Part shown: piece by piece, positions 48,288 through 58,315 of the stretch
How positions within the stretch are numbered: the stretch's first letter is position 1
Layout: the number at the start of each line of letters is the position of its first letter
The notes under the pieces: model-generated
What the model saw: the letters and a program-made list of their open reading frames with translations, nothing else
The model's database searches: none
Told to the model about the DNA's origin: nothing
DNA from: Lysinibacillus contaminans
GTDB lineage: Bacteria; Bacillota; Bacilli; Bacillales_A; Planococcaceae
NCBI RefSeq assembly: GCF_001278945.1
Contig: NZ_LGRV01000007.1
Location: 300,842-364,841 of the forward strand
Direction: 5' to 3'
Length of the DNA stretch: 64,000 nucleotides
Translations under genes and position numbers: made by a program

Positions 48288-49209
48288 GAAAGTTTTTTCG
48301 ATTTTAGTACCTATTTATTTTAATGAGTTGAACATACCGCATACAATACCAAAACTTCAATCATTAACAGATTTGTTCCCGAATTATGAACTAGAATTTG
48401 TTTTTGTTGATGATGGTTCTAAGGATAATTCTTTACAATTGTTACTTGAAGAAAAGAAAAAAGATTCTCGAATTAAGGTAATAAAATTAAGTAAAAACTA
48501 TGGGTCAATGCAGGCGATTCAGGCAGGGCTAAATTACGTTTCGGGAGACTGTGTTGGAATTATTTCTGCTGATCTTCAAGATCCACCAGAGTTATTTGAG
48601 AAAATGGTGGTAAGCTGGGAGCAAGGTAAAAAAGTAGTGATGGCAACAAGAACTGACCGAGAAGAAAGTTTTTCTCAAAAATTATTCTCTAATACGTATT
48701 ACTATTTGATGGACAAGTTTGCTATTAAAGGATATCCGAAAGGCGGTTTCGATTTTGTCTTAATTGACAGACAAGTTGTTCAAGAGTTAGTTTTGATTAG
48801 TGAAAAGAATACGAATATTATGAGTTTAATTTTTTCACTAGGTTATGATCAAGAATTTATTCCATATGTCCGAAAAGAAAGAGAACATGGTAAATCACGT
48901 TGGACACTCTCGAAAAAAATAAAGTTGTTTGTAGATTCGTTTGTGAGTTTTTCATATGCCCCAATTCGTTTCATGACGATGGTAGGATTTATGGTAGCGG
49001 TATTAAGTTTTATATATGCTTTTTTTACAATAGGAGCTTATTTAGCTGGCTATGTAGTTATACAAGGCTGGACGACAATTATAGCTTTAGTGACATTATT
49101 ACAAGGAATTATAATGATGATGCTAGGAATAATAGGAGAATATCTATGGCGTATTCTTGATGAAACGCGTAAAAAACCAGGTTATATTGTGGACGAAGTA
49201 TATGAATAA
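48280..49209 (+). CDS. Polyprenyl-phosphate glycosyltransferase (GtrB/DPM type)
   Basis: GT2 enzyme of 309 residues with a cytosolic catalytic domain ([33 protein letters not shown]) and two C-terminal membrane helices. Such enzymes transfer a sugar from a nucleotide donor to undecaprenyl phosphate, giving a lipid carrier used outside the membrane. It overlaps both neighbours: fdtB by eight bases and the GtrA-like gene by eight. The pairing with GtrA is typical of glycan-modification modules. The sugar is unknown; Fuc3NAc is possible from context. Confidence 0.9.
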   Translation: MSKKVFSILVPIYFNELNIPHTIPKLQSLTDLFPNYELEFVFVDDGSKDNSLQLLLEEKKKDSRIKVIKLSKNYGSMQAIQAGLNYVSGDCVGIISADLQDPPELFEKMVVSWEQGKKVVMATRTDREESFSQKLFSNTYYYLMDKFAIKGYPKGGFDFVLIDRQVVQELVLISEKNTNIMSLIFSLGYDQEFIPYVRKEREHGKSRWTLSKKIKLFVDSFVSFSYAPIRFMTMVGFMVAVLSFIYAFFTIGAYLAGYVVIQGWTTIIALVTLLQGIIMMMLGIIGEYLWRILDETRKKPGYIVDEVYE

Positions 49210-49570
49210 AGAGATTATTCGATTTCTATTTGTAGGTGGATTTAACACTATAGCAACCTATGGTATTTATTTAATGCTACTTTTATTTTTTAGCTATAAT
49301 ATTTCTTATTCTATTTCATACATAAGTGGAATTGTTATTTCTTTTTTACTGAATAGTAAATATGTATTTAAAGTTAAGTTTACATTTAGTAAAGCAATCA
49401 AATACCCTTTTGTATATGTTGTTCAATATATCATTAATGTTATTGTTCTGAATTTGTTAGTAAAAAATAATATTGTCAATGAAATGATCGCACCCATTTT
49501 AGTTATAATAATTTCATTACCTGTAACATATATCTTATCCAAATATATTTTGGGAAAAAAATCAGCTTAG
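49202..49570 (+). CDS. GtrA-like flippase protein
   Basis: A 122-residue protein with four predicted membrane helices, beginning [21 protein letters not shown], a match to the GtrA family. GtrA proteins are thought to move undecaprenyl-phosphate sugars across the membrane. The frame is open from 49157, but the start MNKEIIRF at 49202 fits the family. It overlaps the GtrB-type gene and is probably followed in the same operon by rmlA. A GtrB/GtrA pair normally works with a third, external GT-C enzyme; the YfhO-like protein at 43638 is a candidate. Confidence 0.85.
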   Translation: MNKEIIRFLFVGGFNTIATYGIYLMLLLFFSYNISYSISYISGIVISFLLNSKYVFKVKFTFSKAIKYPFVYVVQYIINVIVLNLLVKNNIVNEMIAPILVIIISLPVTYILSKYILGKKSA

Positions 49571-49581
49571 GAGTGAATTTC

Positions 49582-50454
49582 TTGAAAGGAATAATTTTAG
49601 CTGGAGGTAGTGGTACACGTCTATATCCGCTTACTCGATCAGTATCCAAACAGTTATTACCGATATACGATAAACCAATGATTTATTACCCACTATCAGT
49701 ATTGATGCTAGCAGGAATTAAGGAAATCCTTATTATCTCAACACTAGAGGATACACCACGTTTTGAGCAATTACTAGGTAATGGTCAGGATTTAGGAATT
49801 CGGTTGGAATATGCAGTACAGCCTTCTCCAGATGGTTTAGCGCAAGCTTTTATTATAGGTGAAGAATTTATAGGAGATGATTCTGTAGCATTAATTTTAG
49901 GAGATAATATTTTCTATGGACACAAATTTACATCAATGTTAGAAAGAGCTGCTACTAGAAGAAATGGAGCGACTGTTTTTGGTTATAATGTAAAAGATCC
50001 TGAACGTTTCGGTGTAGTAGAGTTTGATGGCAATGGCAAGGCTATTTCTATTGAAGAGAAACCACAAGAGCCAAAATCTACTTATGCTGTAACAGGTCTA
50101 TATTTCTATGATAATAGTGTTGTAGAAATCGCAAAATCAATCAAACCATCTCCACGTGGAGAGCTTGAAATTACTGATATAAATAAAGCATATTTAGAAG
50201 CTGGAAATCTTCATGTAGAATTATTAGGTCGCGGTTTTGCATGGCTTGATACAGGAACACATGAATCACTATTAGAAGCTTCAACATTTATTGAAACAAT
50301 TGAAAGACGTCAAAGCTTAAAAGTAGCATGTTTAGAGGAAATTGCTTTTCGTAAAGGTTATATTTCTAAGGAACAGCTATTGGAGCTTGCAGAGCCTTTA
50401 AAGAAAAATGGTTATGGTCAGTATATAATTTCACTCGCAAATAAAAAGATATAA
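49582..50454 (+). CDS. rmlA: Glucose-1-phosphate thymidylyltransferase
   Basis: Makes dTDP-glucose from dTTP and glucose-1-phosphate in the cytosol, the entry to dTDP-L-rhamnose and, in this locus, to the 3-amino sugar. The 290-residue protein begins [18 protein letters not shown] and shows [19 protein letters not shown] and [18 protein letters not shown] suits a TTG start at 49582; a GTG at 49573 lies inside that site. It heads rmlA-rmlC-rmlB-rmlD, and its glucose-1-phosphate can come from pgcA at 59602. Confidence 0.95.
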   Translation: MKGIILAGGSGTRLYPLTRSVSKQLLPIYDKPMIYYPLSVLMLAGIKEILIISTLEDTPRFEQLLGNGQDLGIRLEYAVQPSPDGLAQAFIIGEEFIGDDSVALILGDNIFYGHKFTSMLERAATRRNGATVFGYNVKDPERFGVVEFDGNGKAISIEEKPQEPKSTYAVTGLYFYDNSVVEIAKSIKPSPRGELEITDINKAYLEAGNLHVELLGRGFAWLDTGTHESLLEASTFIETIERRQSLKVACLEEIAFRKGYISKEQLLELAEPLKKNGYGQYIISLANKKI

Positions 50455-50467
50455 GGGGTCCTATAAA

Positions 50468-51031
50468 GTGAATTTTATTAAAACAAAACTAAAAGATGCC
50501 TATATTTTAGAACCAAAAGTTTTTGGGGATCATCGTGGTTATTTTATGGAAACTTATAATGCTAAATTATTGGATGAACAAGGTTTTTCTTTTAATTTCG
50601 TACAAGATAATCATGCATTATCAAAAGAGAGTGGTGTGTTAAGAGGATTACATTATCAGCTAGAACCTTTTGCTCAAACGAAGATAGTAAGGGTAACAAA
50701 AGGCGCTGTATATGATGTAATTCTTGATATTCGTGAAGGTTCTCCCACATACGGACAGTGGGAAGGGTTTATTTTGAGCGAGGATAATAAAAGACAACTA
50801 CTAGTACCTCAAGGTTTTGCACATGGTTATTGTACATTAGTTGAGAATACAGAGTTTGTTTATAAGGTAGATAATTACTATTCACCAGTGCATGACCGTG
50901 GTATTGCATGGAATGATCCAGATTTAAATATAGACTGGCCTACGTCAAGTCCAGTTTTATCTGATAAAGATACAAAGCACCCTAATCTAAAGGATTTAGA
51001 AAGTCAATTTATTTATAAAGGTAAGGAATGA
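50468..51031 (+). CDS. rmlC: dTDP-4-dehydrorhamnose 3,5-epimerase
   Basis: Cupin-fold epimerase of 187 residues that converts dTDP-4-keto-6-deoxyglucose to dTDP-4-keto-L-rhamnose. The motif FGDHRGYFMETYN and the catalytic base in GVLRGLHYQ are present, as is the VPQGFAHGY motif. The start is GTG, 13 bases after rmlA, with AAGGGG upstream. It overlaps the long open frame of rmlB only if the earlier start of that gene is used. Confidence 0.95.
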   Translation: MNFIKTKLKDAYILEPKVFGDHRGYFMETYNAKLLDEQGFSFNFVQDNHALSKESGVLRGLHYQLEPFAQTKIVRVTKGAVYDVILDIREGSPTYGQWEGFILSEDNKRQLLVPQGFAHGYCTLVENTEFVYKVDNYYSPVHDRGIAWNDPDLNIDWPTSSPVLSDKDTKHPNLKDLESQFIYKGKE

Positions 51032-51036
51032 TAAGT

Positions 51037-52047
51037 ATGAAAATTCTAGTAACAGGTGGAGCTGGATTTATTGGCAGTAATTTTGTAAATTACATGGTAG
51101 ATAAGTATCCTAAGTACTCAATTGTTAATGTTGATGCTTTAACGTATGCAGGAAATTTAGAGAATTTAAAGCAATCTGAAGGAAAAACCAATTATCAGTT
51201 TGTAAAGGCTGACATAACAGATGTTCAAATGATGGATCAACTAATTGGCGATGGTGTAGATGCTGTAATCAACTTTGCTGCAGAATCGCATGTAGATCGT
51301 AGTATTACAAACCCTGGAATCTTTGTGCAAACGAATATTCAAGGAACACAAGTATTATTAGATGCAGCTAAGAAATACAATGTAAAAAAATATTTACAAG
51401 TATCGACTGATGAAGTGTATGGTTCTCTAGGAGCAGAAGGTTATTTTACTGAACAAACGCCACTTTGTCCAAATAGCCCTTATAGTGCGAGTAAGGCGGG
51501 GGCAGATCTTTTAGTACTTGCTTATCATGAAACATTCGGTTTACCTGTGAATATTACACGTTGCTCAAACAACTATGGACCATTCCATTTTCCAGAGAAG
51601 TTAATTCCTTTAATGATTATTAATGCATTAAATGATAAGCCACTTCCAGTATACGGTGATGGTAAGAATGTTCGAGACTGGTTACATGTAACAGATCATT
51701 GTAGTGCGATTGATTTAGTTTTACATAAAGGCATTAATGGTGAGGTTTATAATGTAGGTGGTCATAATGAAAAAACGAACTTAGAAGTTGTCAAAGAAAT
51801 TTTAAAGCAGCTTGATAAACCAGAAACATTAATCCAATATGTAGAAGATCGTTTAGGTCATGACCGCCGTTATGCGATTGATCCGACAAAGCTTCAGCAA
51901 GAGTTAGGCTGGGAGCCAAAGTACACATTTGAAACAGGCTTAAAAGAAACTGTGCAATGGTATTTAGAAAATCAATCTTGGTGGGAAAATATCATTTCAG
52001 GAGATTATCAAAACTATTATCAACAACAATATGGTGGTAAATTGTAA
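51037..52047 (+). CDS. rmlB: dTDP-glucose 4,6-dehydratase
   Basis: NAD-dependent short-chain dehydratase of 336 residues that makes dTDP-4-keto-6-deoxyglucose, the branch point to rhamnose and to Fuc3NAc/Qui3NAc. The Rossmann motif GGAGFIGSN, the active-site STDEVYGSLG and YSASKAGAD (Y-x3-K) are intact. AAGGAATG lies before the ATG at 51037, which is preferred to 51028. It ends on the start codon of rmlD. Confidence 0.95.
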   Translation: MKILVTGGAGFIGSNFVNYMVDKYPKYSIVNVDALTYAGNLENLKQSEGKTNYQFVKADITDVQMMDQLIGDGVDAVINFAAESHVDRSITNPGIFVQTNIQGTQVLLDAAKKYNVKKYLQVSTDEVYGSLGAEGYFTEQTPLCPNSPYSASKAGADLLVLAYHETFGLPVNITRCSNNYGPFHFPEKLIPLMIINALNDKPLPVYGDGKNVRDWLHVTDHCSAIDLVLHKGINGEVYNVGGHNEKTNLEVVKEILKQLDKPETLIQYVEDRLGHDRRYAIDPTKLQQELGWEPKYTFETGLKETVQWYLENQSWWENIISGDYQNYYQQQYGGKL

Positions 52048-52898
52048 TGAAGATTATGGTAACAGGTGCTAACGGACAACTAGGTCAGGAGCTAGTTAAG
52101 CAATTATCCAGTAGCGGACATGATTTGTTTGCATTTACTAAAACGGAGTTAGATATCACGGATATAGAGCAAGTAGATGCTGTGTGTAATGATATCCGAC
52201 CAAATATTATTATTAATGCTGCTGCTTATACCAATGTAGACGGAGCGGAAACAAACCAAGAGCTTGCTTTTCAAGTAAATGAAATAGGACAGCGTAATTT
52301 AGCTGTGGCAGCCGAAAAAATCGGAGCAAAAATCTGTTACATTAGTACAGATTATGTTTTTAATGGTCAAGCAAGTTCCCCGTATACTGAATATATGAAT
52401 GTAGATCCCTTAGGTGTATATGGACAATCCAAATATGCAGGGGAGTTTTTAACAAAAACCTTGAGTACTAAATATTTTATTGTAAGAACGGCGTGGGTTT
52501 ATGGTGAATTTGGTCCGAATTTTGTTAAAACAATGTTAAAGTTAGCAGAAGAGAAAACAGAAATCGGTGTTGTTCATGACCAAATTGGTTCTCCTACCTA
52601 CACGGTTGATTTAGCAGAGTTTTTAATTGAATTAGTGCAAACCGAAAAGTATGGTATCTACCATAGTACGAATAGCGGGACATGCTCTTGGTACGAGTTT
52701 GCTAAGGAGATATTTAAGGTGACAAATAAGGACATCGTGGTCAATCCTTTAACTTCAGAGCAATTCCCAAGACCAGCAAAACGACCTGCATATTCTGTAT
52801 TAGGGGATTTATCATTACGTATTAATGGTTTTACTCCTAGAAGGCATTGGAAAGATGCTTTATATGAATATATAAACAAAAATAACAATCTCCTATAG
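52047..52898 (+). CDS. rmlD: dTDP-4-dehydrorhamnose reductase
   Basis: Last enzyme of dTDP-L-rhamnose synthesis, 283 residues. GANGQLGQEL, STDYVFNGQA and YGQSKYAGE (Y-x3-K) are the family motifs. Its start overlaps the rmlB stop by one base (TAATG). The stop codon lies within a very long terminator stem, so the rml block ends here. Confidence 0.95.
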   Translation: MKIMVTGANGQLGQELVKQLSSSGHDLFAFTKTELDITDIEQVDAVCNDIRPNIIINAAAYTNVDGAETNQELAFQVNEIGQRNLAVAAEKIGAKICYISTDYVFNGQASSPYTEYMNVDPLGVYGQSKYAGEFLTKTLSTKYFIVRTAWVYGEFGPNFVKTMLKLAEEKTEIGVVHDQIGSPTYTVDLAEFLIELVQTEKYGIYHSTNSGTCSWYEFAKEIFKVTNKDIVVNPLTSEQFPRPAKRPAYSVLGDLSLRINGFTPRRHWKDALYEYINKNNNLL

Positions 52899-52917
52899 AT
52901 TGTTATTTTTGTTTATA
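52871..52917 (+). terminator. Very long terminator at the end of the rml block
   Basis: A perfect 21-bp stem TATAAACAAAAATAACAATCT with its exact complement across five bases; it includes the rmlD stop codon. The T-rich right arm suits termination. Confidence 0.85.
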
Positions 52918-52960
52918 AAGTTATAATTAAAATGTATTATAAATGGAATAGAGGGGTAAT

Positions 52961-53920
52961 TTGGCTAGTATAGCTGTTCAAATTGTTACATATAACAGTA
53001 CAAATTATATAAAAGCATGTTTAGATTCAGTAATTTCACAATCATATCCAGTTGAGAAAATAATAGTAGTCGATAATAATTCCATTGATTGTATTAAAGA
53101 TAGTGTTTCCCATTATTCGAATGTCTACTTTGTTCAAAATAGCGTGAATAATGGATTTGTAGGTGGACATAATCAAGCCTTAGGTTATGCTGACACAGAT
53201 TACGTTTTAGTATTAAATCCAGATGTGATATTAGATAAACATTATATTGAGTATATTATGGAATATATGAAAAAAAATGAAAATACTGGTGCTGCAACTG
53301 GTAAATTATATAGAGACTTAGATAAACGTATTATTGATAGTACGGGAATTAATATTAAGAAAAATCGCCGTGCCATTGATCGAGGTAGTGGCGAAGTGGA
53401 TAATGGGCAGTATGATTCATATATAAGTGTTTTTGGGGTTTCTGGGGCAGCTGCGATTTATAGAAGGGAAATGATTCATATGATTTCCTTTGAAGGGCAA
53501 TTTTTTGATGAAAGTTTTTTTGCCTATAAAGAAGATGTAGATGTCAGTTGGAGAGCTAGATTAGTAGGTTGGGAAATATGTTTCATCCCTAAAGCAATAG
53601 CGAAACATGAACGCGGTTGGAAGGACAATAAATCGAGGAAAAATATTTCTCTTAAAACAAGAAAACATTCCTACATTAATAGGCATTATTATATGTTCAA
53701 AAACGATAGTTTATTATACTTTTTAATGCATTTCCCTTTTATCTTTATATATGAAACAGCTTGTTTAGTCTATATGCTTTTCAAAGAACCAAAGCTTTTT
53801 AGCGCATATAAACTTCTTTTTAAAGAATACAAAGGTTTGAAAATTAAAAAAGAGTTTATACAATCATATAGAAAGGTTCCTTCTAAAAAAATTTATCAAT
53901 ATTTTAAAGGAATATGGTAA
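52961..53920 (+). CDS. GT2 glycosyltransferase, rhamnosyltransferase-like
   Basis: A 319-residue GT-A enzyme. Motifs are VQIVTYNSTNYIKACLDSV, IVVDNNSID, the acidic VLNPDVILD, and EDVDVSWRARLVG near the middle, typical of the RfbF/WbbL group of rhamnosyltransferases. A C-terminal hydrophobic patch (LLYFLMHFPFIFIYETA) may bind the membrane. The start is TTG after GAGGGG. It follows the rml terminator, so it begins a new unit with the next genes. The acceptor is unknown. Confidence 0.85.
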   Translation: MASIAVQIVTYNSTNYIKACLDSVISQSYPVEKIIVVDNNSIDCIKDSVSHYSNVYFVQNSVNNGFVGGHNQALGYADTDYVLVLNPDVILDKHYIEYIMEYMKKNENTGAATGKLYRDLDKRIIDSTGINIKKNRRAIDRGSGEVDNGQYDSYISVFGVSGAAAIYRREMIHMISFEGQFFDESFFAYKEDVDVSWRARLVGWEICFIPKAIAKHERGWKDNKSRKNISLKTRKHSYINRHYYMFKNDSLLYFLMHFPFIFIYETACLVYMLFKEPKLFSAYKLLFKEYKGLKIKKEFIQSYRKVPSKKIYQYFKGIW

Positions 53921-53931
53921 AAGCATAAAAA

Positions 53932-54798
53932 ATGGATTTAAGTATAGTAATCGTTAATTATAATACAAAAAAGCTAACAATTGATTGTATTCAATCTGTA
54001 CTAAACTCAAAATTGAATTTTCAATATGAGATTTTTGTAGTAGATAATGCTTCTTCAGATGGCTCTGTAGAAAAAATAAAAAAGATATTCCCCCATGTGT
54101 ATGTTATATCTAATAAGGAAAATGCAGGATTTTCCAAGGCGAATAATCAAGCGATAAAAGAATGTAATGGTCGATATGTATTATTGTTAAATTCCGACAC
54201 TATTGTTAATAAAGATACATTAGATGAAATGATACGTTTTATGGATGGAGAAATGAATGTTGGAGCTGTTGGTTGTGAAGTGAATTTACCAGATGGTACC
54301 TTGGATAAGGCTTGTCATAGAGGTTTTCCTACTCCAGAAGCATCCTTCTATTATATGATAGGCTTGGCCAAAAAATTTCCTAATAGCCCAAAATATAATA
54401 GCTATCATAAAAGTTACATGAATATGAGCGAAGTACATGACATTGATTGTTTAGTCGGCGCATTTATGATGGTTAGAAGGGAAGCATTTGAGCAAGTGGG
54501 TCTTTTAGATGAAGAATTTTTTATGTATGGAGAAGATATAGACTGGTGTTATAGAATCAAAGAGTTTGGCTGGCGAATTGTTTATAATCCTACTGTATCA
54601 ATTACCCATTATAAAGGCGCAAGTAGCAGAAGAAAACCATTTAAAATTGTGTATGAGTTTCATAGGGCAATGTATTTATTCCATAAAAAGCATTTTGCAA
54701 CAAAATATAATTTTTTCGTAAATAGTTTAGTCTATATGGGAATTATTTCAAAACTGACATTTGCTACAATAAATAACTTTCTAAAAAGAGTTCGTTAA
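53932..54798 (+). CDS. GT2 glycosyltransferase, WbbL-like
   Basis: A 288-residue GT-A enzyme beginning MDLSIVIVNYNTKKLTIDCI, with FVVDNASSDGSVEKI, LLLNSDTIV, and a GEDIDWCYRIKEFGW motif. These match the WbbL/rhamnosyltransferase group that often adds L-rhamnose. It starts 12 bases after the preceding GT gene and is followed by the WbaP-type gene; the three look like an operon for chain initiation and early assembly. Rhamnose supply comes from the rml genes next door. Confidence 0.87.
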   Translation: MDLSIVIVNYNTKKLTIDCIQSVLNSKLNFQYEIFVVDNASSDGSVEKIKKIFPHVYVISNKENAGFSKANNQAIKECNGRYVLLLNSDTIVNKDTLDEMIRFMDGEMNVGAVGCEVNLPDGTLDKACHRGFPTPEASFYYMIGLAKKFPNSPKYNSYHKSYMNMSEVHDIDCLVGAFMMVRREAFEQVGLLDEEFFMYGEDIDWCYRIKEFGWRIVYNPTVSITHYKGASSRRKPFKIVYEFHRAMYLFHKKHFATKYNFFVNSLVYMGIISKLTFATINNFLKRVR

Positions 54799-54824
54799 AA
54801 TAAAAAAATAAATAGGTGAATTAA

Positions 54825-56216
54825 GTGATAAGAGGGAAAGAACGTTTTATTACACAATTATACATGGCAACAGATTTTGTTTTTATTCAAATCTCATTTT
54901 TTGTTGCATGGTATTTTCGATTTGTCATTAATAAAGAGCAACAAGGATCATATTTACCACTAACAGATTATTTTATTTGGAACATTGTTTACTCTGTAGC
55001 GTTCCTAGCTATAGGATTTTTGATTGGCTTATATGTTCCGAAAAGGAAAATGAAGTTTGCACAGGAAATTTCAAAAATAGTTCAAGTGCAAATTTATAGT
55101 ATGTTTGTTTTGTTAAGTGTTTTATTTATCGCTAAAACAATTGATATATCGAGGATGTTCATAGTGATATATCTACTTGCAGGGTTTTTAATTATCGTTA
55201 CATATCGTTTTTTAGTTAAGTTTTTTTTAAGAGCAATGAGAAAAAAAGGCTTTAATCAACAGTTTGTTTTAATTTTAGGAGCGGGCTCTATCGGAAAAAG
55301 ATATATTGAAAACTTGGAGAACCATCCTGAATATGGGCTTAGTGTAATCGGTTTTTTGGATGATTTTAAAAAAATTAATAGTAAACAGAAAATATTAGGT
55401 AGAATTGAGGAGTTACCAACAATACTTGAAAATAAAATAATTGATGAAGTAGTTATTGCATTACCTTTAAATGTTTTTTCTAAATACCATCAAATTATTT
55501 TAGCTTGCGAGAAAGCTGGTGTTCGAGTATCTATCGTTCCGGACTTTTATGACATACTCCCAGCTACCCCGCATTTTGAACGTTTTGGGGATTTACCAGT
55601 TATCAATGTGAGAGATATACCTTTAGATGAATATGTAAATAGAGTACTTAAACGTATATTTGATATTGTCTTTGCATTTTGTGCGATTATTTTTATATCA
55701 CCTATGCTATTGTTAATCGCAATTGGTGTGAAGTTAACTTCTCCAGGTCCTATTTTATTTAAACAAGAGCGTGTAGGGCTGAATCGTAGAACGTTCTATA
55801 TGTATAAATTTAGATCTATGAAGCATATGGCAGTCGAGGCTTCTAATACGCAATGGACTGTAGAAAATGACCCAAGAAGAACTAAGTTTGGCACTTTTCT
55901 GCGAAAAACAAGTCTTGATGAGTTCCCCCAATTTTTTAATGTACTCAAAGGTGATATGAGTATTGTAGGACCAAGACCTGAGCGACCGTATTTCGTCGAT
56001 CAATTTAAAGAGGATATACCCAAATATATGATAAAACATCATGTGAGACCAGGGATTACTGGATGGGCTCAAGTATGCGGATTGCGTGGAGATACTTCAA
56101 TTGTAGAACGAATAGAGCATGATATTCAGTACATTGAAAACTGGACATTGTTGTTTGATATTAGAATTATTTTTAAGACGATTATCAATGGGTTTGTAAA
56201 TAAAAATGCATATTAA
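54825..56216 (+). CDS. Undecaprenyl-phosphate sugar-1-phosphate transferase (WbaP type)
   Basis: Initiating transferase of lipid-linked glycan synthesis, 463 residues. It has four or five N-terminal membrane helices, a central nucleotide-binding-like domain (VLILGAGSIGKRYIEN), and the bacterial sugar transferase domain with KRIFDIVFAFCAI, KLTSPGPILFKQERVG, KFRSMK, TSLDEFPQFFNVLKGDMS and VGPRPERP. With galE and galU in the next operon, galactose-1-phosphate is a likely substrate, as for WsaP of G. stearothermophilus. A GTG start is used, with a weak AGGTGAA. Confidence 0.9.
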   Translation: MIRGKERFITQLYMATDFVFIQISFFVAWYFRFVINKEQQGSYLPLTDYFIWNIVYSVAFLAIGFLIGLYVPKRKMKFAQEISKIVQVQIYSMFVLLSVLFIAKTIDISRMFIVIYLLAGFLIIVTYRFLVKFFLRAMRKKGFNQQFVLILGAGSIGKRYIENLENHPEYGLSVIGFLDDFKKINSKQKILGRIEELPTILENKIIDEVVIALPLNVFSKYHQIILACEKAGVRVSIVPDFYDILPATPHFERFGDLPVINVRDIPLDEYVNRVLKRIFDIVFAFCAIIFISPMLLLIAIGVKLTSPGPILFKQERVGLNRRTFYMYKFRSMKHMAVEASNTQWTVENDPRRTKFGTFLRKTSLDEFPQFFNVLKGDMSIVGPRPERPYFVDQFKEDIPKYMIKHHVRPGITGWAQVCGLRGDTSIVERIEHDIQYIENWTLLFDIRIIFKTIINGFVNKNAY

Positions 56217-56369
56217 CTGGAGTCAAACAGAGAAGATTCTATTTAGTTCTAACAATTAGTTTTATCAATTTCCGTTTTCTTATTGGAGTAAGTTCCACAA
56301 TAAATAATTTAATAATGATGATTGATTCGAAAATTAATTTTGTCCATTTTTATTAGGAAGTGACACTTT

Positions 56370-57254
56370 ATGAAAAAAATACGAAAAGCTATTATTCCAG
56401 CAGCTGGTCTTGGAACACGTTTCCTTCCTGCTACAAAAGCAATGCCAAAGGAAATGCTACCAATAGTAGACAAGCCGACCATTCAATATATAGTAGAAGA
56501 AGCAATCGCCTCTGGTATTGAAGACATTATCATTGTTACGGGTAAAGGTAAGCGTGCAATTGAGGATCACTTTGATAATGCATTTGAACTTGAGACAAAC
56601 TTAATCGAAACAGGTAAGTTTGATATGCTTGAAAAGGTTCAGGAATCTGCTGATGTAGAGATACATTACATTCGCCAAAAAGAACCACTTGGTCTAGGAC
56701 ATGCGATTTGGTGTGCGCGTAAATTTATTGGTGATGAGCCCTTTGCCGTTCTTTTAGGGGATGATGTTGTGAAGAGTGATTCACCATGCTTATTGCAACT
56801 AATGGAACAATATAATAAAACCTTATCAAGTGTGATTGGCGTGCAGAAAGTGCCAGATGAGGATGTGCACCGTTATGGTGTAATTGATCCCGTTAATACA
56901 GATGAGCGATTAATGCAAGTAACACAATTTGTAGAAAAGCCTGCTCTTGAAGATGCACCATCAAACTATGCCATTATTGGGCGCTATGTGTTAACACCTG
57001 AAATTTTCCGTTTTTTAGACGAAAAGAAAAAAGGAAAAGGTGGCGAAATCCAACTTACTGATGCAATTGAATCTCTCAATGGTATACAGAGAGTTTTTGC
57101 TTATGAGTTTGAAGGGCGTCGTTATGATGTGGGTGAGCAACTGGGGTTTATCGAAACAACTATTGATTTTGCACTTGATCGTGAGGATTTAAGCGAAGGC
57201 GTCAAGGAACTAATAATGAGAAAAGCTAAACAGTTAAGTGGTGAAACCGTATGA
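56370..57254 (+). CDS. galU: UTP-glucose-1-phosphate uridylyltransferase
   Basis: Makes UDP-glucose from UTP and glucose-1-phosphate. The 294-residue protein shows the N-terminal [20 protein letters not shown] motif, [13 protein letters not shown], and VLLGDDVV. It overlaps galE by four bases, giving a UDP-glucose to UDP-galactose unit, and substrate can come from pgcA in the next operon. AGGAAGTGA precedes the ATG. Known paralogues in Bacillus (gtaB, yngB) make a housekeeping copy elsewhere possible. Confidence 0.95.
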   Translation: MKKIRKAIIPAAGLGTRFLPATKAMPKEMLPIVDKPTIQYIVEEAIASGIEDIIIVTGKGKRAIEDHFDNAFELETNLIETGKFDMLEKVQESADVEIHYIRQKEPLGLGHAIWCARKFIGDEPFAVLLGDDVVKSDSPCLLQLMEQYNKTLSSVIGVQKVPDEDVHRYGVIDPVNTDERLMQVTQFVEKPALEDAPSNYAIIGRYVLTPEIFRFLDEKKKGKGGEIQLTDAIESLNGIQRVFAYEFEGRRYDVGEQLGFIETTIDFALDREDLSEGVKELIMRKAKQLSGETV

Positions 57255-58219
57255 TTTTAGTTGTGGGTGGAGCTGGTTATATTGGTAGTCATTTTGTTAA
57301 AGAATTAGTTAAAGAACATGATGTTTTGGTATTAGATAATCTGAGTACAGGGCACCATTGGGCGGTGGATTCAAGAGCAATTTTTGTACAAGGTGATTTG
57401 GGAGATACTGCTACGGTCCAAGACGTCTTTAATACATATAGCATTGATGCCGTGTTGCATTTTGCAGCATATAGTTTAGTAGGAGAATCAGTTATAGATC
57501 CTATGAAATATTATGAAAATAACGTAGCTGCAACATTGAGTTTGCTAAAAGTGATGAAGAATAATAACATTGATAAGTTTATCTTTTCTTCAACAGCTGC
57601 AACATATGGGATGCCGTCTGATGATCTAATTGATGAGAAAACACTTACAAATCCGATTAATCCTTATGGGCGTTCTAAATTAATGATTGAACAGATGCTT
57701 TCAGATTTTGCTGAGAGTTATCAAATGAATTATGTTGTATTACGTTATTTCAATGCGGCAGGTGCTTATGAAACTGCAGAGATTGGTGAAAGTCATAATC
57801 CAGAAACACATCTTATTCCGATTATACTTCAACATTTATTGGGCCAAAGAGAGTCTATTTCAGTATTTGGAACTGACTATGACACACCAGATGGTACCTG
57901 TATTCGTGATTATATTCATGTAACAGATTTAGCTAAAGCTCATTTACTTTCACTTCAAGGATTGTTAAATGGCACTATTGAAACTGCAACTTATAATTTA
58001 GGGAATGGCAACGGATATTCTGTAAAAGAGATTATTGGAACTTGTGAGGATGTTACAGGAAAGCAGGCTACAGTGAATTATGTAGAACGACGTGCAGGTG
58101 ATCCTGCTAAGCTAGTAGCAAACGCTCAGAAGATTTACGAGGATTTAGGATGGAAGGCAAAAATCGATATTAAAGGTATTGTGAAAAGTGCTTGGGCTTG
58201 GCATCTAAAACAATGTTAA
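57251..58219 (+). CDS. galE: UDP-glucose 4-epimerase
   Basis: Interconverts UDP-glucose and UDP-galactose (or the GlcNAc/GalNAc pair in some relatives). The 322-residue Rossmann protein has [18 protein letters not shown] and [13 protein letters not shown] (Y-x3-K). It is coupled to galU by a four-base overlap. UDP-galactose would serve the WbaP-type transferase and glycosyltransferases of the locus. A terminator follows. Confidence 0.94.
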   Translation: MILVVGGAGYIGSHFVKELVKEHDVLVLDNLSTGHHWAVDSRAIFVQGDLGDTATVQDVFNTYSIDAVLHFAAYSLVGESVIDPMKYYENNVAATLSLLKVMKNNNIDKFIFSSTAATYGMPSDDLIDEKTLTNPINPYGRSKLMIEQMLSDFAESYQMNYVVLRYFNAAGAYETAEIGESHNPETHLIPIILQHLLGQRESISVFGTDYDTPDGTCIRDYIHVTDLAKAHLLSLQGLLNGTIETATYNLGNGNGYSVKEIIGTCEDVTGKQATVNYVERRAGDPAKLVANAQKIYEDLGWKAKIDIKGIVKSAWAWHLKQC

Positions 58220-58224
58220 CAACT

Positions 58225-58259
58225 AACCAACTCGATATAATTCGAGTTGGTTTTCTTTT
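58225..58259 (+). terminator. Terminator after galE
   Basis: Perfect 11-bp stem AACCAACTCGA / TCGAGTTGGTT with a 6-nt loop, followed by TTCTTTT. Confidence 0.85.
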
Positions 58260-58315
58260 CATTGTATGCCATAATGTACTTATCAAATTTTTCCTTAAAA
58301 AGCGAGGATGCTATA

